DNA of 64,000 nt, from assembly GCA_963580285.1 (NCBI GenBank), contig OY757011.1:119541874-119605873 (forward strand), in the 5' to 3' direction. Positions 10,601 through 22,600 of this stretch are shown piece after piece; within the stretch, counting starts at the first letter, position 1; every line of letters begins with the position of its first letter. The notes under the pieces were generated by a model, which saw only the letters and a program-made list of their open reading frames with translations, was not told the origin of the DNA and made no database searches. The translations under genes were made by a program, and so were the position numbers. The DNA comes from Lucinisca nassula. Taxonomy: Eukaryota; Mollusca; Bivalvia; Lucinida; Lucinidae.

Positions 10601-13600
10601 GGCAATCTGATTTTAAAAAAAAAATAGTTTCCAAAGTGTATAAGGCTTGACATTGCATGTGAATCGTCTGCTTGGCAGTCGATTCACATGTAATGTTAGG
10701 CCTTATTTTAGAAGAAGAAGAAAAAGAAAAAGAAGAAGAAAAGAAGATGAAGAAGAAGAAGCAGGAGGTAGAGAAGAAGAAAAAGACGACGGCGACGACG
10801 ACGACGAAGAAGAAGAAAAACGTTTTGAAACTGCCGTCTTCAAATCTTTATAAGCAGTCGAATGGTTAACATGTAATGTAAATGTTTTGCCTTGCAGACC
10901 ATGTTTCCAAAGACATTTTCAAAAGTTTAACGTAGATTAAAAATATGAGTCGTTTCATGGGAAAACCTGTTTTTTTTTTCTTTTACGAACTACAAAGCTA
11001 CAGATCAGCCTGGGTATTAATTGATCTGCGGTGTCTTGTAGGCACCTTAGTGTGTGTGTACAGTGCCGCTAGATTTCTGAAGCTAAGAAGGACGATCTGT
11101 GTCTTGACTTGTCGCAAATACCGAAGGCGAATATTCTACTGACGGGGCCCATTTTTATGTCTATGAAATGCTCGTTTTTTTTTTTTTTTTTTAAATTTTG
11201 CAACAATTTGGAGTGAATCCTAAAGAAATGACAAATAAAAGAAATACATTTTCAGATTTTATATTTTACAAGTAAAACAGGAGAGAAATTGCAGAAAAAT
11301 GCTTCAAGAGTTAAACACACATCCAATCCGAGCATAATACTTTAAATAATGTAAGGGAAATAAGTGATTCAGTGCAATTTCAAAGAGACTTGCCGAGTTG
11401 AATACCCTTCAGTATGGTTCACTCTCATAAAAATTGACATTTATTTATATATTTATTTATTTATTTCTGCTCCAGCTATATTTGTAGCGCGGATGATTTC
11501 AATTGTGTACTCGAAAAATTACAATAACACACCGGTGTGATATAGTGCATTCTTTCATATATGTACCTGAAAAAAAGTATTTTTTTCTGATGGAGATTTT
11601 TGGTATTTTTATTTCTTATTTATATTCGAAACATAGGTTTTGGGTGCTCGTTTGAACCGCCTCATTGAAAGTGGGGTTTAGAGGGGTGTTTATTACATGT
11701 ACACGGACTTGTTAAAATGATGTGTGCATATTTCTAACAAGAACTATTATGTAATTATAATGCATCCACGCTATGTATTCACATTACTTCTCGTAAACTG
11801 GAGCTAAGATTCCCCTTGAAAATAAGTGTGATTGGTATTTCATTTGCTGAAAACAAAATGAGAAAATATATTAAAATAATAAAACTTTAAATAATAAAAC
11901 TGCCAAAAAACCCCAAACAACAACAACAACAAACAAAAAAAAAAAAAAAAAAAAAACAAACAAACACACACACATTCAAGAGCCACAGAAGGAGACCATG
12001 ACATTTTTTCCTGATAGGCATCCAACGCGCTGTCAAACCCATCTCTTGGCGGTGCAACTCTTTGCCGAACAGTATGTAGTTAAAGTCCTGAACTCAATCA
12101 TAAGAAGAACATAAACCTAAATTGACCTTTTCTGACAAAAATGTGTGAATTTTTCCTTGTTTATACATCCAAAGTCTACGTCACACAAGGTCAAAGGTCA
12201 TAAGCCTCGTTTTATCTGGTGGGCAAAAAACACTTCCGGTTCCATACTCTACCATTGGTGTAGCAAGAATTATTTTCTGTAATAACTGTTGGTAAATTGT
12301 CTTTCTATCAAAACTGTTTGCCACAAACCATTTTTGACATTAAACTGCTTCTTTTTCGTATAAAATTGGATAGAAAATATGCATGCTTTAACCTTACTTC
12401 CATTCGTTAAATATAGCGCATCGACTACGTTTTGGGCTTTTTGGCATGATGGTGGGTAGTTTTATAACGCTTTTTAGGCAACAAAATGTGCGATAAAATG
12501 TCAGAAGAGGCTCTATATCATTTATTACTTCAAAAACACAACTTGACAAGGATCAGTTAATTTTGTGGAGAAGAAATGAGTTTAATCAAACGATAAATAT
12601 TCGAAATTCTCATTGACACTGTACGGCAACAGTCATGTTTTGCCAACCAGATAAAAGAGTACATCTTAAGGGGAGGTAATTGGCGCATGCGCAGTGAAAT
12701 GTAAACAAGGTCACGTGTCACAACATTGGATCCGTCTATATGTGTAGTTGCTCGTTCAAGTACTGGTACCAGTGTTTAAAAGCACTAAGCTGAAGAAGTT
12801 TGTGGTTCTGAATTTCTGCGCCAACAAGTTAACGGTCGCTCATCACGATAACAAGTCTGCGTAATAAAAACCCTTGAAAGTGTCCAACTTTTATATAGGG
12901 AAAAGTGGGGTTTACGCATGTACAGTAAAATTTCGCTATTAAGACCACCTAAAATAAAGACTAATTCTGCTTTAAAAAGCATTTTTTGAAGGGTGCTCTT
13001 GATTTTTCTCCGAGTGTTCTGCCCACAGTGTCCTCTGATCAGGCACTACCTTTAGAACTGTTCGAAAAGTGTCTTTAAGACTACTTTTGAACATTCCCAA
13101 AGTGGTCTTTATATAGAAATTTTACTGTATATTCCATATTTCTGCTCAAAAACATAGACTGTGGGTACTCGTTAGAACCGCCTTAGACTGTGGGTACTCG
13201 TTAGAACCTACCCACAATCTATGTTTGTAGCAGAAATTAGAAAAACAAATTCACATTTTCCTCAGCAAACTGTCATTTGTCGCTTATTTAAGAATTCACC
13301 ATGTAACACTTATGTGTTAGCTAACCCAATGCAATGATGCTTCATGAGCCGACACCACGAAGCATGAACCACGTGACTTTGCTGGAATTTGTTCGTTAGT
13401 CTTATAATATGGGCCTCGTCAAGCGATTTTGGTACTTATCGCCTATGCGAGCAGCGAAGGTTCAGGCGAGCCTGCGCATCCGCGCAGTCTCGCCAGAACC
13501 TTCGCTGCTCGCTCATACAACCAGTGAATCAAGCGGAACCTTCAGACAGAAAGCCATATCCCTGGCCCCTCTGATTGGCTGGGCATGCGCAGTTAAAATT

Positions 13601-16600
13601 TGTCATGACGGAATGCTCGAAGACACAAATTCGCTTGGCGGGGCTCATATACATTTATCCTAAATTAAGATATGAGCCGAAGTACAATAAAACAAAAAAC
13701 AGACCTGTTCGATGAGTGAAGACTCATATCAGCCTATGCTTTTCCAGTCCGGCCATAATCAGCGTTTGTTTGTTTGTAACGGCCCAGTCAACACCATTTA
13801 GGTCATTTTTGAGCCGGTCAGTTTACCTATCCACACTTTTTTCCTGGACAGGCTTATACGTACGTTGACCAGTACAGTGCACAGTTTTTTGCCAGAAACT
13901 GACAACTGCCCTTCTTGAACCATAATCAGCGTCGTAGCCCACATGCTTATGCGAACAACGAAGACTCGGATGCGCAGTCTGATCTGAGTCTTCGTTATTC
14001 GTCAGGGTTTTACTGTCTCAATTATTATTTGTACTTTTCAGAATCGCTTGGCCTGTGTTTTTCTCGTCACCAGCCAGTAGACAATGAGCTGCTCTTTCTG
14101 TTGAACAAGTGCACTAAGATCCGGGACCTGAGCCTCGAGTGCCGACTCTCCGCTGACACTGTCATAGCAGTATGTAAATTGCACCATGACAAAAAATTGG
14201 GTAAGTGTTTCAACGACTGTTTGTGCTAGTCTTCCCTTTCGTCATTTGTATACATAACAGGCAACGAAAGAGTAGACCCCCTTTTTTCGTGGGACAGAGT
14301 TTATAGAAAAGTGTACAGGAAGTTCCGAAAGTTGTCTCACTTTGAAAAATCGCGGAAAAAAATACCAGGGGCCCATTGTTCAAAACTAACGATGTTGTTA
14401 GTTAACGTATCCTTAAAACTTTGATCATTAAATATGGCAAATATACAAATATTTTTGCTGAAAAATGTGAGCAGCTTTTGCATTTGCAAAAGCTGCTCAC
14501 ATTTTTTCAGCAAAAATTCTAAATTTTTAGATTTTATACTTGCTAGAACAGTTAACAATATGACCACTAACGAGCTCGTTAAGCTAACAATGCTTTGAAC
14601 AACTGGGCCCAGGTGTACCCATTCCCCTTAAGTGCTGGCTTCTTCTGCTCTTGCGCCAAACTGTTGAGTTTACAGCCCTGATTCATATGTGGTTATTTTA
14701 TTCTGAATTGTGACATCCGATAAACCATCATGTGGAGGGATGCAAATTAATACAACGCAAATCAATGAAGCAAAGTAGGAACGTGCTCAGCGGAAAGCCA
14801 GAGCCAAAGGATCGTCAACTGGCCTTTTCTTACTTACATATCTGCAACAAACAGTTTACGAGTACAGAAATAGCGAAAAGCATGAGCCTAGGCATCGCCA
14901 AAAGATCTTGCTTCCTCAGACCTGTCTTGCACTACATGCAACAGTTTAAGAAAAAAGAAATAGCGGAAAGCAAGAGCCAAGTTATCAAAAAACTGATCTT
15001 TCTTCCTCAGACCTCTGATACAACGCATAATGTAGTAATGTAGTAATTTCTTCATTTTGATTTTTTTTACTACATTATGCGTTGGCATAGTCGACGCGAA
15101 ATGAAGTAAAAAAATTATTTCATTTCGCGTTGATATGCACCATATCGACGCATAATGAAGTAATGATGGTAGAACATAGCTGTCTTCGAAAAGACTTAGG
15201 AAGCAATACAGTTAAATTCCTACAATTTAGACCACATTTGAGACGGTTCAAAAGTGGTCTTTAAGACCACAGTTGAACAGTCCAAAAGACGGTCTTCCAC
15301 AAAAGCACACTGAAGGTCAAAATCACAAAGAAAATGTAGCTTTAACCTTCCAAATATGCTTTAAAAACAAAATTTGTATTAATTTTAGGTGGTCTTAATA
15401 GTGGAATTTCATTGTATTTGATTAAGCCAGTAGAATTAAATCTCAATGTCGGGTAAAAGTCCCATGAAATTGGAAGCAACGTCTCCAAAATGACCTAAAT
15501 AGTGTTGACGGGGACGTTAAACCTCAAATCAAACAAATCAAACAAAAGACAGACAGGCAGACAGACAGACAGACAGACAGAAAGGACAAAAACTATATAC
15601 CCCCTTGCATACTTCGTATGCCGGGGGTATAACTAGATGGGCTGCACGATGCTTCCACGCAGAGCTGATACCGCCCGTACATGAGTCCTCGTAATCTGCT
15701 TAGAAGGTCTAAGCCTGTCCAGGAAAACTGCTGCGAGTCGGCCCATCCATGCATATAAACCCTATTGCTTTTAATTGGACGGCAGCGATTGAGATGTCAT
15801 TTCATCTCAATATCGGGTAAAAGTCCCATAAAATTTGAAGCAATGTCTCCAAAATGACCTAAATAGTCTTGACGGGAACGTTAAACCTCAAATCAAACAA
15901 ACAAACTGTTGACGCATAATGAAGTAAAATTAAGTATGCCACCCATCGCCGCAAAATGAAATAATTCTTTCATTTTGCTCAAACCTCTTAGTATCGACGC
16001 ATAATGAAGTAAAAACGACATTTTATTTCATTTCGCATCGACTATGCCAACGCATAATGTAGTAAAAATTTCAAAATGAAGAAATTACTACATTACTACA
16101 TTATGCGTTGTAACAGACCTCTCTTGCTTTATCTACAACAAACAAGTTAAGAATACACAAACAGCAGAAAAAAGACCCAAGATCCAACAGATCTTTCTTC
16201 CTCAGACCTTCCTTGCTCTATCTGCAACATGCAACTTAAGAACACATATTCTTGCATAAATATCTATGCGCATGGTCCTTTGAAGCCATTTAAGAAATGA
16301 ATTTAATTTTTTTGTGAACGCAGCGGGTCGCGTACAAAGTAATTGAACCCCGAAGGGGTTCATGAAAACTTTGCTAGTAAGCCGCTGTCGTTCATACTTT
16401 CATGAAAAGCAGAAAAAATCAGTTTATTTTTTATATTTACATTCTTTGCCTCTCATCACTGGGTGAATAAATGTTTATAGGGCACACTTTTAAAGCTGAA
16501 AAACATTAACACTCTGTTTATCTACAAAGAGCGGAGCAGCGTTGACGTCACCAAAGCCCATAGAGAACAATGGTTTAGAATGACGTCAATTGACGTCATT

Positions 16601-19600
16601 GAAAATCATGTAACTCGATGCGTTCATGGAAGTATGAACTTTATTGTTTTCTATAGGTTTACAGTATACTTTACACTGGAAATGTAAATATCGTCAAATG
16701 GACCGAAAGCTGTCCTCAAACGGCAAAAACCATGTTCAAATCACGAAATTCGCGTGCTGTTCGAACATGGATTTTGAGCTTTTGATATCACAAGACGGGT
16801 GTTGCTTTGTTTACGTTACGTTGAGCGACGTAACGTTATAGGTTTATACGATGACGTCAGGTGGTTACTGCGTAACATTGTCATTGTAAACAACAGTCTG
16901 AACTTGCCGCCATGTTGGTTCGCCTGGCGGCCTCATGTTCAAACAGCTTTCTCGGGACCCGGCGAACGTTAATGCATGAAAAACCATGATTGATCCTTGT
17001 ATTCTTGCATAAATATCTATGCGCATGGCTGTTTAAAGCCATTGTCAAATGGACCGAAAGCCGTGCTCAAACAGAAAAAAAAAAAAAAAAAAAAAATCAA
17101 ATCAGTAAATTCGCGTGCTGCTTGAACATGGATTTTGAGCTTTTGATATCACAAGACTGGCCTTGCGTTGTTTCCGTTACGTTGACTGACGTAACGTTAT
17201 CGTCCTGGACGTAGCGTTTTAGGGTTCTATGATGACGTCAGATGGTTACTGCGTAACAACGTCATTGTAAACAACATTCTGAACTGGCCGCCATGTTGGT
17301 TCGCCGGTCGCATTTGAAGAGTTTAAATGGAGTTTATATGGAGCTTTGGGGCGTTTTCGTAAAAATGTGCTGTCGGAATATTAAGTTATGCAAGAACAAC
17401 GATCATCCATGGTTATTTCATTGCATTAACATTTGTCAGATCCCTCGGATGATATTTGAACATTTGGCCCGTTGGCCTTGTGTTCAAACAACTTCCTCGG
17501 GACACGGCGAATGTTAATGCATGAAAAACCATGGTTGGTCCCTACAAACAGCGGAAAGCCAGACCCAAGGCATCACCAAAAGATGTTTCTCCCTAAGACC
17601 TCTCTTGCTCGATCTGCAACATACAGTTTAAAAAACACAGAAACAGCGGAAAGCCAGACCCAAGACATCATCAACAGATCTTTCTCCTTCAGACCTCTCT
17701 TACACTATCTGCAACATACAGTTCAAGAACACACAAACAACGGAAAGCAAGACCCAAGGCATCAATCACCAGCAGATCTTTCTTCCTCTGACCTCTCTTA
17801 CTCTATCTGCAACATACAGTTTAAGAACACAGAAACAGCGGAAAGCCAGACACAAGGCATCATCAACAGATCTTTTTTCTTCAGACCTCTCTTGCCCTAT
17901 TTGCAACATACAGAGTGGAAAACAAGACCCAAGACATCACCAACAGAACTTTCTTCCTCACACCTGTCTTGCTCTTTCTGCAACATACAGTTTAAGAACA
18001 CACAAACAGCGGGAAGCCAGACCCAAGACATCATCAACAAATCTTTCTTCCTCAGACCTCTCTTACTCTATCTGCAACATACAGTTTAAGAGCACACATA
18101 CAGCGAAAAAAACCAGACCCAAGACATCAACAGATCTTCCTTCCTCAGACTATTCTTGCTCTTTCTGCAACATACAGTTTAAGAACACACATACAACGAA
18201 AAACCAGACCCAAGACATCATCAACAGATCTTTCTTCCTCAGACCTCTCTTACTCTATCTGCAACATACAGTTTAACAGCACACATACAGCGAAAAAACC
18301 AGACCCAAGACATCATCAACAGATCTTTCTTCCTCAGACCTCTCTTACTCTATCTGCAACATACAGTTTAAGAACACACATACAGCGAAACACCAGACCA
18401 AGGCATCACCAACAGATCTTTCTTCCTCAGACCATCCTTGCTCTTTCTGCAACATACAGTTTAAGAACACACATACAGCGGAAAACCAGACCAAGGCATC
18501 ACCAACACATCTTTCTTCCTTAGACATTACTTACTCTATCTGCAACATACAGTTTAAGAACACACATACCGAAAACCACACTCCAGACATCTTCAATAGA
18601 TCTTTCTTCCTCAGACCTCCCTTATTCTATGTGCAACATACAGTTTAAGAGCACACAAACAGCGGAAAGCCAGACCATAGACATCATCAACAGATCTTTC
18701 TTCCTCAGATCATCCTTGATCTCTCTGCAACATACAGTTTAAGAGCGCACATACAGCGGAAAGCCAGACCAAAGACATCATCAACAGTCATTTCTTCCAC
18801 AGACCTCTCTTACTCTATCTGCAACATACAGTTTAAGAGCACACATACAGCGAAAAGCCAGACCCAAGACATCATCAACAGATCTTTCTGCCTCAGACTA
18901 TTCTTCCTCTTTCTGCAACATACAGTTTAAGAGCACACATTCAGCGGAAAGTCAGATCCAAGACATCACCAACAGATCTTTTCCCTCCGACCTTACTTGC
19001 TCTTTCTGCAACAGACAGTTTAAAACACCAAGCCGCCTGTGTACAGGTCCGCAACTACAGCTTCCAATGTATCCTCATCTGCTGCTTCGCTGCTCGCCCA
19101 TCGACACAGGGCTTTTAGAGTCTCATGCATATGTGTGCCTGCTGTGACTGTGTGTATATGTTTAAAATGACATGCACTGTGAATTGGATTATAGTGAGGG
19201 AGAGGCGAGCAAAATCAACCTCACTCACTCGTCCTGACCTAGCTGAATCCTGAGGCAAGACAGCGTCGAGACATCTGGAGCTAAGCCCGGATGCAGTGGA
19301 TGACCATGGCTTGTTTAGCGCCTTGTCATGCTCTTCATACTCCACGACACGCTGCTGCAGTAAGGTAAATGAGTAGATGAAACTACTGGAGAATTCAAGA
19401 TCAAGGTAATTCTTTGGCCTTGGCCCAAGGTCGTTCAAATTTGTAAATAAAAACTTTCTTTCCACAGTAACAACTAGGTCATTTATAACCAAACTGCAAA
19501 TGAAAGCTTTTAGGAACAAGAACATGAAAACCAAGTAGCTCATCATAAGAGCTTTCAGGTATAAATTCAGCTCGTGGAAGCCGCTTGGCTATGATTGGTT

Positions 19601-22600
19601 AATATTATCAGACTCTTCATAACTTAAGTAAACTATTCCCTACGACAGGAATTTGCAACTCATTAAAAGGATGTTATCATGTAGAAACTATGAGCTACAT
19701 CATGTCAAAAGGTGCCTAACATATTTACAGTCGGCAAAATATCTCGCTAGTCTGCATATATGAGCAGTCTATGCAGTTATCCTGGATTCCTATAAGTACT
19801 GATTACTAATTATAGAGGTTATAAACACTTTCACGCTTATCAGAGCCTGTACTGCTTTCATCTGCATAAGGCACTTTCTGTATGTAGCAGAGTGGTTAAA
19901 GGGTTTCTCAGCAAAAGCAATAAAACAAACAGCAGGGAATCATTACTGACTGGTATTTTAAACAGTATTTCTCAATGAACTCTGAAACCTCAGTAAAACA
20001 CTGAATTTGTCCAACCAATCAGATTAGACTGGCACCCACACGGTGAATAGCATACTTATAGCAGAAGCTAAATGCTCTTGTCTAATGTGCTCTTGATGAA
20101 AACTGATTAATTTGAGTTTGGTCACATGACCGAGATAGCCGCCATTCCCATATATGGTAAAAAGCCTTCAAAAATATTCTTCTCCGTAACCAGTAGACCG
20201 ATTGTCATGAAACTTGGCATGTAGCATTGGGGTTTGTGCCCATCATAGTCTGTTCAAAAGATGACCCTCGGATTACCTTGACCTATTTCATGCGAAGGTA
20301 AAATGGTCACATAGACTTTTGTATGGGAAAATGTAAAAATTTCGGAAACTATTTCAGCTTGTGATCTGGAAACTGGTAGATGCAGAAAGCTATAGGAGTA
20401 AATTCAACTAAATGAGTATTCAAGGTCAAGGTCATTCTTTGACCCCAAGGTAATCTAGATATGAAAAGTTAAAACTTGTTTTTTTCACAGGAGCAACTGA
20501 TCTAATTGTAACCTAATTTCACCTGAAAGCCTTTAGGAACAAGGAAATGAAAATTAATTAATATGAGTTTGGTCACATGGCCAGTATGGCCGCCATGTGC
20601 ATATAAGGTAAAACCAGTTGATGATTTTCCTGAAACTGGTATGTAGCATTTTGGACTCGGGCCAATCATAGTTTGTTCAAATGATGTTCCCTGGATGAAC
20701 TTGACATAATTTAGGCCAAGTTCAAATTTGGTTAATAGGCTTTTTTATGGGAAACTTTAAAATTGTACTTTCTGCCATGGTAAAAACCATTCAAAAGCTT
20801 CAGAAACCAAAATCAGCACTCAGTTGAGCGGTACAGGACCATCGGTCCTCTGTTGTTTTACGGCTTCGCTGACGCGTCGCCTTAAAACGAAATTTCCGAC
20901 CGTAAAACCACCGGTTTATGTACCTCCCCAAATAACAAGTTTGAATATAGTTAACCCCTTTTTACATGTAGAGTAAAAACTCTGATGGTTAGTTTACCAT
21001 GGTAAACTCGAACTAGCTCTTGGAATCATAGACATTTCTGCGCATATATGCAGATTGTTTATGCATATCAGCCTCTCAGACTTGACCAAATATTTTGAGC
21101 CTCCTGGCCCCCAGCAATCGGGGCTTGATAAAAATGGTGCTTCTACGCAGAGCTGAAACCGACTGCACTTGAGTACTGGTAAACTGAAATATAAGAGGGT
21201 CTGATGACCTTCAGAATGACTTGGAAAAGTTGGCTGCCTGGGAAGATGCATGGCTCATGAAATTTAATGAGGCCAAATGTCACTCTATGAGAGTGACAAG
21301 GCACCCTCCCCATAAACAGATTGTCCGTGGTTATACATTACATAACCATGCAGGTTTTAGAGAATGTTTCTTCTGCTAAATACTTAGGAGTTCAAATCAT
21401 TGATGACCTCGAGTGGGGCCAACACATTATTGAGATAACTACTAAGGCTACTAAGACACTCGGTTTCCTTCGTAGAAATTTGGCTTTCGCACCGAGAGAA
21501 ACAAAACTTGCATACAAAACTTCAATCCGCCCCAAGCTTGAATATGCTGCACCAGTTTGGATGCCCTATCATCAAAAGGAGACTGATAGAATAGAAAAAG
21601 TTCAGAGGACTGCTGCTCGTTGGACCTGCAGACGTTGGCGCAACCAAAGTCACGTTGGAGAGATGCTTGAAGAACTCCAGTGGCCGACTCTGCAGGAAAG
21701 GCGTGAGCAGGCTTCTCTGACTCTATTTTATAAAATCCACAATAACTTAGCCATTATAGATAAGAGTAGGTACCGATCTGAAGCCGGTGGAGGATGTAGG
21801 AGAACCAGGTCCCATCCCTTTCAGTATCACCGTCCTAATGCTTACACGGATGGTTTTAAGAGTTCTTTTTTCCCCAGGACAATTGCAACTTGGAATGGCC
21901 TTACAATCGAAGCTGTCTCCTCTGAGACAGTTGATGGGTTTAAGGCCCAAATATAATATCCTAGGGTTGGGCAGGGGATAGGTATGGATTCCTTCCCCTG
22001 ATGACTTCTTGTAAATAGTTTTAATCTGCTGGTGGCTGTGTCACAAAGCTCTTTTTGGGAGTGGGGGTTGCAAACTTTTTGTGCCACACCCCAAACCTGT
22101 TATCATGGTCAGAATTGACCGAAAACAGTATCGGGAGAAAGAAAGGAAAAAAAAAAACACCTAGAAGGTCCAAGCCTGCCCAGGAAAAGTGGTGCGTGTC
22201 CATGCATAAAAATTTCATTGGGTAGCAGGGCTTGAAATGGCATGTCATCTCAATGTCGGGTAAAAGTCACACAAAATTGGAAGCAACGTCTCCAAAATGC
22301 TCTAAATAGCCTTGAGCCTCCAGTCGTGGAAATTCAAACATAAACCATTTAACTTTTAATTTTTTCAGCACTGACAGGCATAAACATTGTCGTACCTGAT
22401 TTGGACGAGGTAGACTGGACCCGTATACACAGCTACAGTGAATACTATTTAGCGGACATTCCAGGTGAAACTGTCAACATTGGTCCTAATGACTTCGGCT
22501 CCGGTAATGGTACATCGAGTGCCTCTAGCAGCACAATTAGCTTAGACGAGGACGATAGACATGATGATCACCCTTTTAGAATTGAGATTGATCCGGGCTG

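Larger units (their letters stand above)
8876..12900. other. F-box intron 1, repeat remnants, no gene seen
   Basis: Contains a partial SINE-C (9415-9520), a 'gggccccgcactgaaagtgtggg' type repeat end near 9797 (also near 39298), tracts of 'aggtcaaggtca' near 9850, a GAA/GAC microsatellite (10710-10820), homopolymer T and A runs (11176-11194, 11935-11957) and an internally deleted MITE-B (11522-11721). No exon-like frame with splice signals was recognised. Confidence 0.6.
15017..16113. mobile_element. 1.1-kb long-TIR DNA element inserted in the minisatellite
   Basis: The ends TACAACGCATAATGTAGT and ACTACATTATGCGTTGTA extend as imperfect inverted repeats for roughly 90 bases with sub-repeats (CGACGCATAATGAAGTAA). 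CAGACCTCT is present on both sides (15008-15016 and 16114-16122), giving a probable 9-bp target duplication. No transposase frame. It carries a MITE-E and two SINE-A fragments. Long TIRs plus a ~9-bp duplication suggest a MULE-like or hAT-like non-autonomous element. Confidence 0.75.
21098..22320 (+). mobile_element. SINE-A copy split by a LINE fragment
   Basis: The SINE head is at 21098-21185 (AATCGGGGCTTGATAAAAAT to GAGTACTGGTAAACT). The SINE resumes at about 22160 with CCTAGAAGGTCCAAGCCTGC. The LINE lies between them in the same orientation. Confidence 0.8.

Noticed and set aside
10647..10853. Lys/Glu-rich and Asp-rich frames
   Set aside because: Product of a GAA/GAC microsatellite.
17472..18089. 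205-codon open frame
   Set aside because: It runs through the approximately 95-bp minisatellite. The repeated peptide reflects the repeat period, and the frame sits inside an F-box intron.
17540..19030. CRISPR-like array
   Set aside because: Units are about 95 bp tandem copies without unique spacers, in a eukaryotic genome.
19115..19546. 143-codon minus-strand frame
   Set aside because: No recognisable domain, and it lies antisense in F-box intron 2. Kept only as unexplained unique sequence.
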